64,000 nt of DNA from the NCBI GenBank assembly GCA_036704045.1, contig DATNQM010000032.1:52619-116618 (forward strand). The letters are read 5' to 3'. A program made the translations under genes and the position numbers. Shown here one piece after another: positions 27,000 to 36,199 of the stretch. The notes beneath the pieces are model-generated. The model saw only the letters and a program-made list of their open reading frames with translations. It did not search any database and was not told where the DNA came from. Position 1 is the first letter of the stretch. Every line of letters begins with the position of its first letter. Source of the DNA: Ancylothrix sp036704045 (GTDB taxonomy: Bacteria; Cyanobacteriota; Cyanobacteriia; Cyanobacteriales; Oscillatoriaceae).

Positions 27000-27824
27000 T
27001 TATTTTAGAATAACAGACTTGCCTGCCTTTTGTCTAGTAGGTATTTCTATAAAATCCTGATTTTTCAAAATTTTAAACAAATCGATATCTGCTTCTAACA
27101 AACAAGCATGACCACTATCGGGGAGAGTAACCATCTTGGCATTTGGCAACCGGCTTACCAACATCTTAGCCTCAGAAACCGAAGGTAAAAGGCGATCTGC
27201 CGTCCCTGCAATTACTAAAGTAGGTTGCCATATTTTCCGCAATTGCTCGGTTGAAATTTGGAATTCTCTTAACAATGAGAGCCGCCACACGGTTGTTTTT
27301 TGCGGCACGTTTTCCATTGTTTTCATCAATTCTTCTAAGTCGCGGGTTTTGATGCGTTCCCAGGCTGCCAAAAATGGTACTAAACCGGCGGCGGAATAGG
27401 GATATACTGCCCCTGGTAACAAACTCACCAAATGGGAGCCAAAATGTAGCAGCGGTTGCCGGTTAAAAGAAGATGCGGGATTTATTAAAATTAGCCTATC
27501 AATTAAATGAGGTGCTTTTTGGATTACTTGTAATGCCAAACATCCGCCAAAAGATTCGCCACACAAATAAACTTTCCTTTGTTTTTTGCCTTCTAATTCC
27601 GCCTTGATTAAGTTTACTACTTCAGCGGCTAGAACTTGCCAAGTTGTTAAATCTCCTGGAGAAATTGCCAAAGAACGAATGTCAAAGGCGACTTCTAAAT
27701 AACCTAGTTGTGAACGCAATAACTGGCCGGTGCCATCCATTCCTGGTAAAAATACAAAAAGGGGAAAATCGGGCTTTAAAGGTTTGGGTGTCAGCAAACA
27801 AGGCCGACTATTTATTTCTGGCAT
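27000..27824 (-). CDS. Alpha/beta hydrolase
   Basis: A 274-aa hydrolase with a complete triad: nucleophile elbow GESFGG with Ser91, Asp210 in AGTADRLLPS and His239 in DSGHAC. The oxyanion strand is FLPGMDGTG. No signal peptide is present. It lies 93 bp downstream of an acyltransferase gene on the same strand. In plants the phytyl ester synthases join a hydrolase domain of this type to an acyltransferase domain, so this pair could be the unfused bacterial counterpart acting on fatty acyl phytyl esters or galactolipids. That role is inference from gene order and family resemblance; a general esterase is the alternative. Confidence 0.85.
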   Translation of the reverse strand: MPEINSRPCLLTPKPLKPDFPLFVFLPGMDGTGQLLRSQLGYLEVAFDIRSLAISPGDLTTWQVLAAEVVNLIKAELEGKKQRKVYLCGESFGGCLALQVIQKAPHLIDRLILINPASSFNRQPLLHFGSHLVSLLPGAVYPYSAAGLVPFLAAWERIKTRDLEELMKTMENVPQKTTVWRLSLLREFQISTEQLRKIWQPTLVIAGTADRLLPSVSEAKMLVSRLPNAKMVTLPDSGHACLLEADIDLFKILKNQDFIEIPTRQKAGKSVILK

Positions 27825-27917
27825 GACTGAATCATTTTTAATTATTCATTCTTTATTGTTGAAGGTTTTGGAACAATTTTGCAAGGTTTTATTGAAAATT
27901 GAGCCGCTTTTCTTTGA

Positions 27918-28640
27918 TTAATAACATCCTTGTCTGAGTAAACCGGCAATTTCTGCACTGGTGGTAGTCAGCAATTCTTCTACTACCGCCTTTGCTTGTT
28001 TGCCGCCATAGGCTTGCCTATCAGACGAGCTTATCCAACGAGGCCGGCCTACCAAAACATTAACTCGTTTATAAACTACCACAGGGTGAAAACCTCCTTT
28101 TTTGAACATTGGTTCTGAGGGGTCAAACCAACTTAAAACCTGTAGCGGTACCGTTGGCAACACCACCTCCTCGGTACTTGCTATTGCCACCGGCAACACC
28201 ACCAAATTTTCCACCGGTGTTCGCAATGCCAAATGAGCAAAACCGCGTTGAAATTCTGTGAGCCGGTCAGGGCGGGTATGTTTTACCATTGGCTGGGCAC
28301 CTTCGGGAAATATCCCCACCCATTCCCCCATCCGTAATAACTCAGTTGCCTGCTTAAAAAATTGTTGATGACGTTGGGCCGGTGCTTCTAAAGGAAAGGC
28401 ACCCAACTGCGTCACCACCTCCCGCAACACCGGCACCTGCTTCATATAGTGATGGCAGGCAAACCGAACCGGCCGGCCAAGAGCCGCCATTAAAAGCGGA
28501 GCATCCATAAAGCTACGATGGTTACTCACCACCAACACCCGGCTATCTGAAGGAATACGATTTTGATAACTTAAAAACATCCGCGTGTCTAGCCCAGCTA
28601 GCAGCGAACGAGAAAAGAACAGAGGACTATCCACAAACAT
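27918..28640 (-). CDS. Lysophospholipid/1-acylglycerol-type acyltransferase
   Basis: This 240-aa member of the PlsC/LPLAT superfamily has the catalytic NHRSFMD motif (His41, Asp46) and the acceptor-binding FPEGAQP (about 111-117). A hydrophobic N terminus may associate with the membrane. The glycerol-type acceptor motif EGT is replaced by EGA, a variant seen in acyltransferases acting on other alcohols. Its partner downstream is an alpha/beta hydrolase, which hints at ester exchange on phytol or diacylglycerol. A standard PlsC is encoded elsewhere in this window (38421-39059), so this one is probably specialised. Confidence 0.8.
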   Translation of the reverse strand: MFVDSPLFFSRSLLAGLDTRMFLSYQNRIPSDSRVLVVSNHRSFMDAPLLMAALGRPVRFACHHYMKQVPVLREVVTQLGAFPLEAPAQRHQQFFKQATELLRMGEWVGIFPEGAQPMVKHTRPDRLTEFQRGFAHLALRTPVENLVVLPVAIASTEEVVLPTVPLQVLSWFDPSEPMFKKGGFHPVVVYKRVNVLVGRPRWISSSDRQAYGGKQAKAVVEELLTTTSAEIAGLLRQGCY

Positions 28641-29295
28641 AGAAAATTAATTAAAACTACTAAAAAACTATTTACACTCGACTCTTTTTAACGTAACATT
28701 CATTTACTCAGCCTCACTTATGCCTAAAGAATGTTTTCATCCAGCCTACCAGCAGATAGAGAATCCCAGTCTAAAGTAATAAGTTTGCTTTTATTTGGGA
28801 TTCCTCAAGGATGAAAAGTATGCCAAAATAATTTTTTATCTTGCCAAAAAGCATAAAAATTTTCATCGGCACACAAACTCGTGAGGCAACAACAGACTCA
28901 ACAAGAAATTTTAATGAATTTTTTGTTAGTCCTCACCTTCTGTCAAAACTCTCTATTTTACCCATCAGAGATGACAGAAGCCTGTTTAGTATCAAAATAA
29001 AAGCCTAACAGCGCACTGCGGTCAGCAGTGTGATAATTTTTACTGTTTTTTTTCATGCAGACTAATTGTAAAGTTAAGATTTCTTGAATTTTAATAAAAA
29101 AAGTCATAAATTCTGGTAAAAAAAAATTAATAAAACTTTCCGCCCAAGAGTTGTCGGGAGCCGTCCAATCGAATTTTAAATAATCAAACAAGCATTGAAA
29201 AGATACAGTAGAGCGTACACTTGGCAATTAAAATGTAATTTAAAGCGTCTTTACAGACGGCAAACTCATCAAAGGGCAAAATAATTACACATCCT
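28641..29295. other. Long spacer upstream of metG
   Basis: 655 bp between divergent genes. It holds the nested hairpin at 28734-28817, a small hairpin CACTGC/GCAGTG near 29013 and a CGTCT/AGACG hairpin near 29246-29259. An 89-codon TTG-started frame on the minus strand (28958-29227) is unsupported. Confidence 0.4.
28734..28817. repeat. Nested inverted repeat, 84 bp
   Basis: TTTTCATCC (28734-28742) pairs with GGATGAAAA (28809-28817). Inside, GAATCCCA (28761-28768) pairs with TGGGATTC (28796-28803). Both stems are perfect. The word CAGCAGATAGAGAA also occurs near 42643 in another spacer, which suggests a dispersed repeat family. Confidence 0.55.
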
Positions 29296-31356
29296 ATGAA
29301 AGATAGCAATAAACGTAAAAAGACATTTGCGCTTACCACGCCGATTTACTATGTAAACGATATGCCCCACATCGGTAGCGCCTATACAACCATAGCCGCT
29401 GATGTCACCGCAAGATTTGAACGTTTACGCGGCAAAAACGTTATGTTAATCACCGGCACAGATGAACACGGCCAAAAAATTGAGCGTACCGCTCAAGAGG
29501 CCGGTCGTAGTCCCCAAGAACAAAGCGATAAAATTGCTAATAGTTTTGTTGAATTATGGCAAAAACTTAATATCAAAAATAACCGATTTATTCGCACCAC
29601 AGACCCACGCCACGAAGCCATAGTCAAAGAATTTTATACCCGCGTTTACAACCAGGGCGATATTTATTTGGGAAGACAACAAGGATGGTATTGTGTTGCC
29701 TGTGAAGAATTCAAAGAAGAACGAGAATTATTACCCCAAAATTATTGCCCGTTGCATCCAAATAAACAAGTAGAATGGCGAGATGAAGAAAACTATTTTT
29801 TTCGCCTATCAAAATATCAAAACCAACTTCAACAACTCTACGCCACAAGACCAGATTTTATTCAACCAGAAAGCCGACGAAACGAAGTTTTAAATTTTGT
29901 AGGGCGGGGCTTGCAAGACTTCTCTATTTCCCGTGTCAATTTAGAGTGGGGAATTCCCATTCCTAACGACCCTAAACATACAATTTATGTTTGGTTTGAT
30001 GCCTTATTAGCCTATGTAACTGCCTTACTAGAACCCGAAGATGAACCCACCCTAGAAAACGCTTTAGCTCGCTGGTGGCCCATAGATTTACACCTGATTG
30101 GCAAAGATATATTACGCTTTCATGCCGTTTATTGGCCGGCGATGTTAATGTCTGCCGGTGTCAAACTTCCTGACAATGTTTTTGGACATGGATTTTTAAC
30201 AAAAGATTCCCAAAAAATAAGTAAAACATTAGGAAATACCGTTGATCCATTTGTTTTAGTAGACCGTTATGGAGCCGATGCTGTGCGGTATTATTTCCTA
30301 AAAGAAATTGAATTTGGCAAAGACGGAGACTATAACGAAACTCGATTTATCAATACCCTCAATGCCGACCTAGCAAACGACCTAGGGAACCTCCTAAACC
30401 GCACCTTGGGAATGGTGAAAAAATATTGTAATGGCAAAGGCCCCAATGTTAACAGCGCCAAAATTCCTAACAGCAACCCCCTGAAAGCAGCCGGCTTAAA
30501 ATTAGGTCAAAACGTCGCCAAAGCTTACGAAAATCTTGAATTTAGTAGCGCTTGCGAAGCAATTTTAGACCTAGTTCGCAAATGCAACAAATATATAGAT
30601 GAACAAGCCCCTTGGACACTTTATAAAGAAGGCAAACAAGAACAAGTCGAAGAAGTGCTTTATAGTGTCTTAGAATCCGTCAGACTAGCGGGCTATTTGC
30701 TCTCACCAATTATTCCTAGCATCAGCACAGAAATTTACAATCAATTGGGCTATGCAATTGACTTAAATGCAGAGCAAACTCGGACTTTCCCCGCACCGGC
30801 AAAACATACTGGTGCTTTTGTAGGAGAAAATAAAACAGCTTCATTCCTCAAAAATTGGCCGGTAGCAGAAAAAATTCTTGAGCCATTTTTGAAAGCGCCC
30901 GTTTATTTTAGGGAATCCTTTACAGAGTACCATCGACCTTTAATTTTGGGAGGTACTTTGGTTGGCTTTTTGGGTGTCACTAGCTTTTTGTTCAAAATTC
31001 TAAAAGAATTTGACGATATACCTTTGGTAAGTCCAATTTTAGAACTCATTGGTATTGGATATACGGGCTGGTTTTTATTGCGCTACGCCAGTTCCGCCGA
31101 AAGCAGACAAGCCTTGCAAAAACAACTGCAAAGTTTATTGGACCAAACTTTTGGCCCTGACACCGAAACCTTCAACATTATCGCCAAAACAGAAGAGGCA
31201 AACGCCTCCAATGCAGGTGACAATAAAGGTATAGTGGCTAGTGTCGCCTCTTTTAGCATTCATGCTCAATGGGGAATTTTACCCGCTGCTCAAACCTTGG
31301 GAGAAGCCAAGCCCGTATTTCAACGCCTTGAGCAATTAGAAGCCCTTTCTTCTTAA
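29296..31356 (+). CDS. metG: Methionyl-tRNA synthetase with inserted CAAD membrane domain
   Basis: The enzyme charges tRNA-Met. Class I signatures are clear: PHIGS at 24-28 and KISKT at 307-311, plus a zinc-type insert with Cys and His (CVACEE, then CPLHP) near 133-155. The anticodon-binding helices run to about 530. From about 536 to 624 the sequence is not synthetase: YHRPL, a membrane helix (about 549-570), SPILELIGIGYTGWF as a second helix (about 580-600), then RQALQKQLQSLL. This is the CAAD/CURT1-type module. The normal MetRS ending resumes at about 656 with QWGILPAAQTLG and PVFQRLE. The enzyme is therefore probably anchored to thylakoids. CAAD is known from Glu-, Ile-, Leu- and ValRS of cyanobacteria; MetRS is not in the set I recall. 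Confidence 0.93.
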   Translation: MKDSNKRKKTFALTTPIYYVNDMPHIGSAYTTIAADVTARFERLRGKNVMLITGTDEHGQKIERTAQEAGRSPQEQSDKIANSFVELWQKLNIKNNRFIRTTDPRHEAIVKEFYTRVYNQGDIYLGRQQGWYCVACEEFKEERELLPQNYCPLHPNKQVEWRDEENYFFRLSKYQNQLQQLYATRPDFIQPESRRNEVLNFVGRGLQDFSISRVNLEWGIPIPNDPKHTIYVWFDALLAYVTALLEPEDEPTLENALARWWPIDLHLIGKDILRFHAVYWPAMLMSAGVKLPDNVFGHGFLTKDSQKISKTLGNTVDPFVLVDRYGADAVRYYFLKEIEFGKDGDYNETRFINTLNADLANDLGNLLNRTLGMVKKYCNGKGPNVNSAKIPNSNPLKAAGLKLGQNVAKAYENLEFSSACEAILDLVRKCNKYIDEQAPWTLYKEGKQEQVEEVLYSVLESVRLAGYLLSPIIPSISTEIYNQLGYAIDLNAEQTRTFPAPAKHTGAFVGENKTASFLKNWPVAEKILEPFLKAPVYFRESFTEYHRPLILGGTLVGFLGVTSFLFKILKEFDDIPLVSPILELIGIGYTGWFLLRYASSAESRQALQKQLQSLLDQTFGPDTETFNIIAKTEEANASNAGDNKGIVASVASFSIHAQWGILPAAQTLGEAKPVFQRLEQLEALSS

Positions 31357-31548
31357 TTCTTTCACGGAAAACAAACCGTGATAGTAAAGAGGGAAGAGTA
31401 ATTTTAACAAAATCCTTCCCTCACACAAAAACCAGCTAAAATGAGGGATTCTTTTATCCTGATAGCAAATAATAAAACGCTGAAAGAAAAGAAGACCCAT
31501 TAAAAACAAAATCAAAAATTTTTCATAAAAAAACCGAGGCATAAAATC

Positions 31549-32163
31549 ATGTTGAGTCATTCAGATAACCCTGTTGAACTTTTTACACCAGAACAAGTTT
31601 TAGAAAACCGAGGACGAGTTGCAATTTTTATAGACGGATCTAACTTATTTTACGCAGCCCTTCAGTTAGGCATTGAAATTGATTACACCAAACTACTTTG
31701 CCGACTAACTGCCGGTTCTCGTTTATTACGTTCATTTTTTTATACCGGCGTTGATCCAACCAACGAAAAACAACAAGGCTTTTTATTATGGATGCGTCGC
31801 AACGGCTACCGCGTTATTTCCAAAGAATTAGTACAATTACCAGACGGATCTAAAAAAGCAAATTTAGATGTAGAAATTGCTGTTGATATGATGGCTTTAG
31901 TAGGCTCTTATGATACCGCAGTTTTAGTCAGTGGCGATGGTGATTTAGCCTATGCAGTTGATTCTGTAAGTTATCGTGGAGTCCGGGTTGAAGTTGTTAG
32001 CTTGCGCTCTATGACTAGCGATAGTTTAATTAATGTAGCAGACCGCTATATTGACCTAGAAAGCGTCAAAGAAGACATCCAAAAAACTCCCCGGAATGGC
32101 GGAAATTATACCTACCGACCTCTATCGGGTATCAGTTTATTAGATGAACAACAAGGACGTTAA
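31549..32163 (+). CDS. NYN domain protein, LabA-like
   Basis: This is a PIN-like NYN domain, a predicted metal-dependent ribonuclease fold. In 204 aa the acidic residues are in place: Asp29 in FIDGSN, Asp107 and Asp113 in NLDVEIAVDM, and Asp130/Asp132 in SGDGD. The closest characterised group is LabA of Synechococcus, which acts in output from the KaiABC clock, and the sequence layout (long N-terminal extension, then RVAIFIDGSNLF) fits it. Assigning a clock role here is inference. The gene lies between metG and lptC, all on the plus strand but with separate spacers. Confidence 0.87.
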   Translation: MLSHSDNPVELFTPEQVLENRGRVAIFIDGSNLFYAALQLGIEIDYTKLLCRLTAGSRLLRSFFYTGVDPTNEKQQGFLLWMRRNGYRVISKELVQLPDGSKKANLDVEIAVDMMALVGSYDTAVLVSGDGDLAYAVDSVSYRGVRVEVVSLRSMTSDSLINVADRYIDLESVKEDIQKTPRNGGNYTYRPLSGISLLDEQQGR

Positions 32164-32283
32164 TTTTTGCTACCGCCTCCCTTTGTTTTAAAAAGCAAAT
32201 AGACCACCCCATTCCAAAAACCCCTCTCCCTAACCGACGGGGCTTAAAAAATTTAAAAATGGGACACTTAAATTAATTTAATT

Positions 32284-33456
32284 GTGAAAAAAGCTAAAAG
32301 TAAAAAGTCGAAACAAAAATCAATACAAAAACCTTTTTTTTGGCTTTTACTTTTGGCATTTTATCTATTTTTAGGTGGGTGCGGAAATCCTAATCCAACC
32401 CCAACACAAACTCCCCAAACTCAAACAGAAGAACAGGGAACTTTAATAGTTAATAATGCCGTTTTAGAACAATTTAAAGAAAATGGTCAGCAGGTTTGGA
32501 AAGTCAAGGCTATCAAAGCAAGATATAGAAAAAATAAAGAAATTGCCGAAGTTGAAAAACCCGAAGGCGAACTTTATCAAGACGGAAAATTAGTTTTTAT
32601 CATCCAAGCAAAAGAAGGAGAGGTTCAACAAGACGGTAAAAAAATCTTCCTCAAAAACGATATTATTGCTATAGATATTCAAAGCGGCGCTGTCTTGCGA
32701 GGTGACGAGTTAGAATGGACTCCAGACCAAGATTTATTAATTGTCCGCAAAAATTTAAACGGCACCCATAAACAACTTGATGCTTTTGCCAAAGAAGCCC
32801 GAATGTATAGCCGTAAACGCCAAATGGAATTAATTGGCGAAGTTATTGCTGTTACTAAAGAAGAACCTATCTTACACTTGCGAACTGAGCGGGTATTATG
32901 GGAGATTGATAAAGAACTTGTCATCGCTCCTCAATTTGTTTTAATTGACCGCTATCAAGATAAAAAAATCTCGGATAGGGCGGAAAGTAAAAAAGCAGAA
33001 GTTAATTTAAAAACTAAAATTGTTACGTTAAAAGATAATGCTACTGTTAGATTATTAGACCCAACTTTGGAAATTACAAGTAATGCAATTAGTTGGAATG
33101 TAGAAGCGGAAATGGTGAATTCTTCGGAACCCATAGAAGTTAATCACACTCAAGAAAAAATAGTCTTCACCGGCAACAGTGGAAAGGTTGACATTAAACA
33201 AGAAATATGCTATTTGGTCGGCAATGTTCAAGGTTATGATACTGTTAAAAAAACTCAACTGCGGGCTGATGAGTTAACTTGGTTAATTAAAACTCAAAAT
33301 ATTGATGCTCAAGGTAATATTATATATCGCCAATTTGACCCAGAATTTGCGGTTTCTGGGCCTACAGCTACCGGTTCTTTGAAGGATAAAACCGTTACGG
33401 TGTCTGGGGGTGGTGGGCCGGTTGTTACGGAAATAATACCGGAAGAAAAACGTTAA
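32284..33456 (+). CDS. lptC: LptC-like LPS export lipoprotein
   Basis: LptC bridges the inner-membrane LPS transporter and the periplasmic LptA filament. The protein (390 aa, GTG start) begins with a basic N terminus, a hydrophobic helix (about 18-32) and a possible lipobox ending LGGC with Cys33, so it may be lipidated or simply anchored. The remainder is a long series of beta-strand repeats in the OstA/LptA-LptC jellyroll style. It is roughly twice the length of E. coli LptC, which is usual for cyanobacterial members carrying more than one such repeat. No lptA or lptB gene is adjacent. Confidence 0.82.
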   Translation: MKKAKSKKSKQKSIQKPFFWLLLLAFYLFLGGCGNPNPTPTQTPQTQTEEQGTLIVNNAVLEQFKENGQQVWKVKAIKARYRKNKEIAEVEKPEGELYQDGKLVFIIQAKEGEVQQDGKKIFLKNDIIAIDIQSGAVLRGDELEWTPDQDLLIVRKNLNGTHKQLDAFAKEARMYSRKRQMELIGEVIAVTKEEPILHLRTERVLWEIDKELVIAPQFVLIDRYQDKKISDRAESKKAEVNLKTKIVTLKDNATVRLLDPTLEITSNAISWNVEAEMVNSSEPIEVNHTQEKIVFTGNSGKVDIKQEICYLVGNVQGYDTVKKTQLRADELTWLIKTQNIDAQGNIIYRQFDPEFAVSGPTATGSLKDKTVTVSGGGGPVVTEIIPEEKR

Positions 33457-33467
33457 ATTTTTGCTTT

Positions 33468-33488
33468 GGGGTTAGGGTTTTTAACCCC
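33468..33488. terminator. Hairpin between convergent lptC and dacB
   Basis: GGGGTTA at 33468-33474 pairs perfectly with TAACCCC at 33482-33488, with a 7-nt loop. It lies 11 bp after the lptC stop. There is no strong T run on either side, so termination strength is unclear. Confidence 0.45.
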
Positions 33489-33530
33489 AGATGAACTGTT
33501 TATTTTTTCTGGAGTTTATGTTTTTGAATA

Positions 33531-34844
33531 TTAGCCACCAGTTACAATTTCATTTCGGGCTGCATCTCCTATTTTAATATCGGCTTCGGCGTGAGAAAAT
33601 CCTGGGGCTATGGCTGTTAAGGGGCTTTCTGGAATTCCTCCAAATTGTTTCTGTAAACTTTGGAGAAAAGAGTCTTGTTTTGTTCTTAAACCTTCTATAT
33701 CTTCACCTCGGTTGATGATGGCAAAATAGACTACTCCATAGTCTTTGGTAGGTAACATTCCGGCTAGGGCGCTTACATTAAAAAGAGTGCCAGTTTTAAC
33801 TACAGATGCTTGGGGCATTTTGCGATCTTCTACGGTGCCTTCGTCTTTTCCTGCAACTGGAAAAATATCAGCTATAGTATAATTTTTGTCTAATTGCTGA
33901 TATAAATAACGTTGTAATGCTATGTACATTGCACAGGCTGCCCTGGGAGAAATTCGGTTTTCTTGACCTAACCCAGAACCGTTAATTAATAAAATTTCTT
34001 CTGGGGGTACACCGGCGGCTTTTATTGCTAAGTCTTTAACAACTTTCACGCCGCCAACTCCATCAGCAAGCATTTGAGCAATTTCATTATTACTGTGAAT
34101 ATTCATTTGGCGAATAATTTCACTCAAGGGCAAAGAAAGATGTTTAATTAACGGCTTTCCCTTACTAGCAGCTAATTTTACAGTACCGGCAATTTCTAAT
34201 TTAGGCTTAGGCGTTCCGGGGGGTAGACTAGAGTAAACAAATTGAGCGTCTTCTTCCCATTTTTCCGGGTTTAAAGCTTCAATGAATTGTTCCCCACTCT
34301 TTATAGGATCTTGTTCAAAATTTACAGAAAACTTGCCGTTAATAATGACGTTTCCTGTGATGCGTTTAATACCAAGTTTATTCAGTGCATTACCCACCGC
34401 AAAAGCTTCTTCCCAAATAAAAAAAGGGTCTTCTCCTCCAGTTATAATTAAATCTCCTTTTAAAATTCCGTCTTCTATAGGGCCATTAGCTGAAAATAAA
34501 GTCGTGAATTGATGAGTTGGCCCCCAAGTTTCTAAGGCTGCAATGGAAGTAGCAATTTTTGTTAGGGAAGCAGCAGACAGAGGCGTTGTTCCTTGGTTGT
34601 TAGCAAGTACAGTTGTATTTGTTTGTAACCATACACCTTGAGCGTTTTTTTGCAAGCCCTTGGCAGTTAAGGTTTGTAAATAATTTTCTAAAGTTTTGGT
34701 AGTGGCTGGTTCCGCATCAACTTCCAAAGTCCAGCCCGGAATTCCAGGGCCGGTTAGCAACGAAAAAGCATTTAACTCGCGGGTTGATACTCCCGCTTTC
34801 TCTAACCACAATCCTAGAAATCCTGAACTCAATAACTCAAGCAT
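33531..34844 (-). CDS. dacB: D-alanyl-D-alanine carboxypeptidase, S13 (PBP4) family
   Basis: This class C penicillin-binding protein trims or opens peptidoglycan peptide bridges in the periplasm. All three motifs are visible: SLTK following LSAA (about 93-96 from the ATG used here), SNN in IHSNNEIAQM, and KTG in VVKTGTL. A short hydrophobic N terminus serves as signal or anchor. I used the ATG at 34844, about 437 aa; a TTG at 34886 is in frame but neither has a good ribosome site. It is divergent from plsX and convergent with lptC. Confidence 0.88.
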   Translation of the reverse strand: MLELLSSGFLGLWLEKAGVSTRELNAFSLLTGPGIPGWTLEVDAEPATTKTLENYLQTLTAKGLQKNAQGVWLQTNTTVLANNQGTTPLSAASLTKIATSIAALETWGPTHQFTTLFSANGPIEDGILKGDLIITGGEDPFFIWEEAFAVGNALNKLGIKRITGNVIINGKFSVNFEQDPIKSGEQFIEALNPEKWEEDAQFVYSSLPPGTPKPKLEIAGTVKLAASKGKPLIKHLSLPLSEIIRQMNIHSNNEIAQMLADGVGGVKVVKDLAIKAAGVPPEEILLINGSGLGQENRISPRAACAMYIALQRYLYQQLDKNYTIADIFPVAGKDEGTVEDRKMPQASVVKTGTLFNVSALAGMLPTKDYGVVYFAIINRGEDIEGLRTKQDSFLQSLQKQFGGIPESPLTAIAPGFSHAEADIKIGDAARNEIVTGG

Positions 34845-34985
34845 TAGTGTAAGTAAAAGGTTATAACAGGTGCGGCTGGCCCGCAAACAGTCTCAGTTTA
34901 GGTCAAAAGAGTAAAAATTCGATATTATGTTTCGCTTGACACCCGCAACTGGTAAAATTCTTAAGGTTTCTACGACGCATGATCA

Positions 34986-36032
34986 ATGGGTTCGACGCGG
35001 GCAAAAGTTGCAATTGACGCTATGGGAGGGGATTATGCCCCGGCCCAAATCGTTGCGGGAGCGATTAAAGCACAGGAAGAATTGGACGTTGAGGTGTTAT
35101 TGGTGGGTGACCCCCAGCAAATTGAAGCCTCCCTTAAACAACATCCCAATGCTAAATGGCCAGAAATCGTGCCGGCAGAAGGCATTGTGGAAATGGACGA
35201 GGAGCCTTTGACGGCTCTTAAACGTAAGCCAAAGTCGTCAATTAATGTGGCGATGGACTGCGTAAAACAAAAAAAAGCTGACGCAGTGGTGTCCGCCGGC
35301 CACTCCGGCGCAGCTATGGCCGCCGCTTTACTCCGCTTAGGTCGTCTTCCTGGTATTGACCGGCCAGCAATAGGTGCTGTATTTCCTACAGTGATACCGA
35401 ATAAGCCGGTTTTGATTTTGGATGTGGGGGCAAATGTCGATTGCCGACCAAAATTTTTAGAACAATTTGCCGTTATGGGGACAATTTATAGCCAATATGT
35501 GCTAGGAATTAACCAACCTCAAGTCGGCTTACTGAACATTGGTGAAGAAGCTTGTAAAGGCAACGATCAGGCAATTCGTACTCACCAACTTCTGGAAGAG
35601 AATGTCTTGGTTCCTTTTATCGGCAATGCTGAAGGTCGAGATGTTCTATCGGGTAAATTTGATGTCATTGTCTGCGATGGTTTTGTTGGCAATGTTTTAT
35701 TAAAATTTGCCGAAGCCGTTGGCGAAGTGGTGCTAGATATTCTGCGAGAAGAACTGGTAAAAGGGATAAATGGTAAGGTTGGAGCCGCTCTTTTAAAACC
35801 AAATTTACGACGAATCAAACAACGCATAGACCATGTAGAACACGGCGGCGGTTTGCTGCTAGGTGTTGCTGGTGTTTGCATTATTGGTCACGGTTCTTCT
35901 AAGGCTGCTACCGTATGTAATGCGGTTAGGTTGGCAAAAGAAGCTATCGATAACCAAGTTTTAGAGCGCATCCAATCTCAATACAAAAAACCTGACAAAG
36001 AATCGGCAATTATCAGTCAGCCAAAAGAGTGA
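34986..36032 (+). CDS. plsX: Phosphate acyltransferase PlsX
   Basis: PlsX makes acyl-phosphate from acyl-ACP, the first step of phospholipid synthesis through PlsY. The 348-aa protein opens with the typical VAIDAMGGDYAP and shows MDEEPLTALKRK, SAGHSGAAMAAAL, the ILDVGAN loop and LLNIGEEACKGN. An earlier frame overlapping the start (34927-35211) is out of phase and not a gene. It is the first gene of the lipid run plsX-fabH-fabD-plsC, all on the plus strand with spacers of about 110-190 bp. The order plsX-fabH-fabD is common in bacteria. Confidence 0.95.
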   Translation: MGSTRAKVAIDAMGGDYAPAQIVAGAIKAQEELDVEVLLVGDPQQIEASLKQHPNAKWPEIVPAEGIVEMDEEPLTALKRKPKSSINVAMDCVKQKKADAVVSAGHSGAAMAAALLRLGRLPGIDRPAIGAVFPTVIPNKPVLILDVGANVDCRPKFLEQFAVMGTIYSQYVLGINQPQVGLLNIGEEACKGNDQAIRTHQLLEENVLVPFIGNAEGRDVLSGKFDVIVCDGFVGNVLLKFAEAVGEVVLDILREELVKGINGKVGAALLKPNLRRIKQRIDHVEHGGGLLLGVAGVCIIGHGSSKAATVCNAVRLAKEAIDNQVLERIQSQYKKPDKESAIISQPKE

Positions 36033-36199
36033 GGAAACGGAGATGAGTTAAATAAAAACATCTGCGTTAATCTGTGGTTTTTAAAAATATTTATTGACCA
36101 AGATCAACTTAGATGAAAAATTTTAAAATATGAGAATTCAAAAACTCTAATAAAACTCATCTTCTTTTTCTTAAACTCACGCAAAACGACGGAGGAACC

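Noticed and set aside
28958..29227. 89-codon frame on the minus strand in the metG upstream spacer
   Set aside because: TTG start without ribosome site, unusual composition, no recognisable domain; more likely a chance frame, although a decayed gene cannot be excluded.
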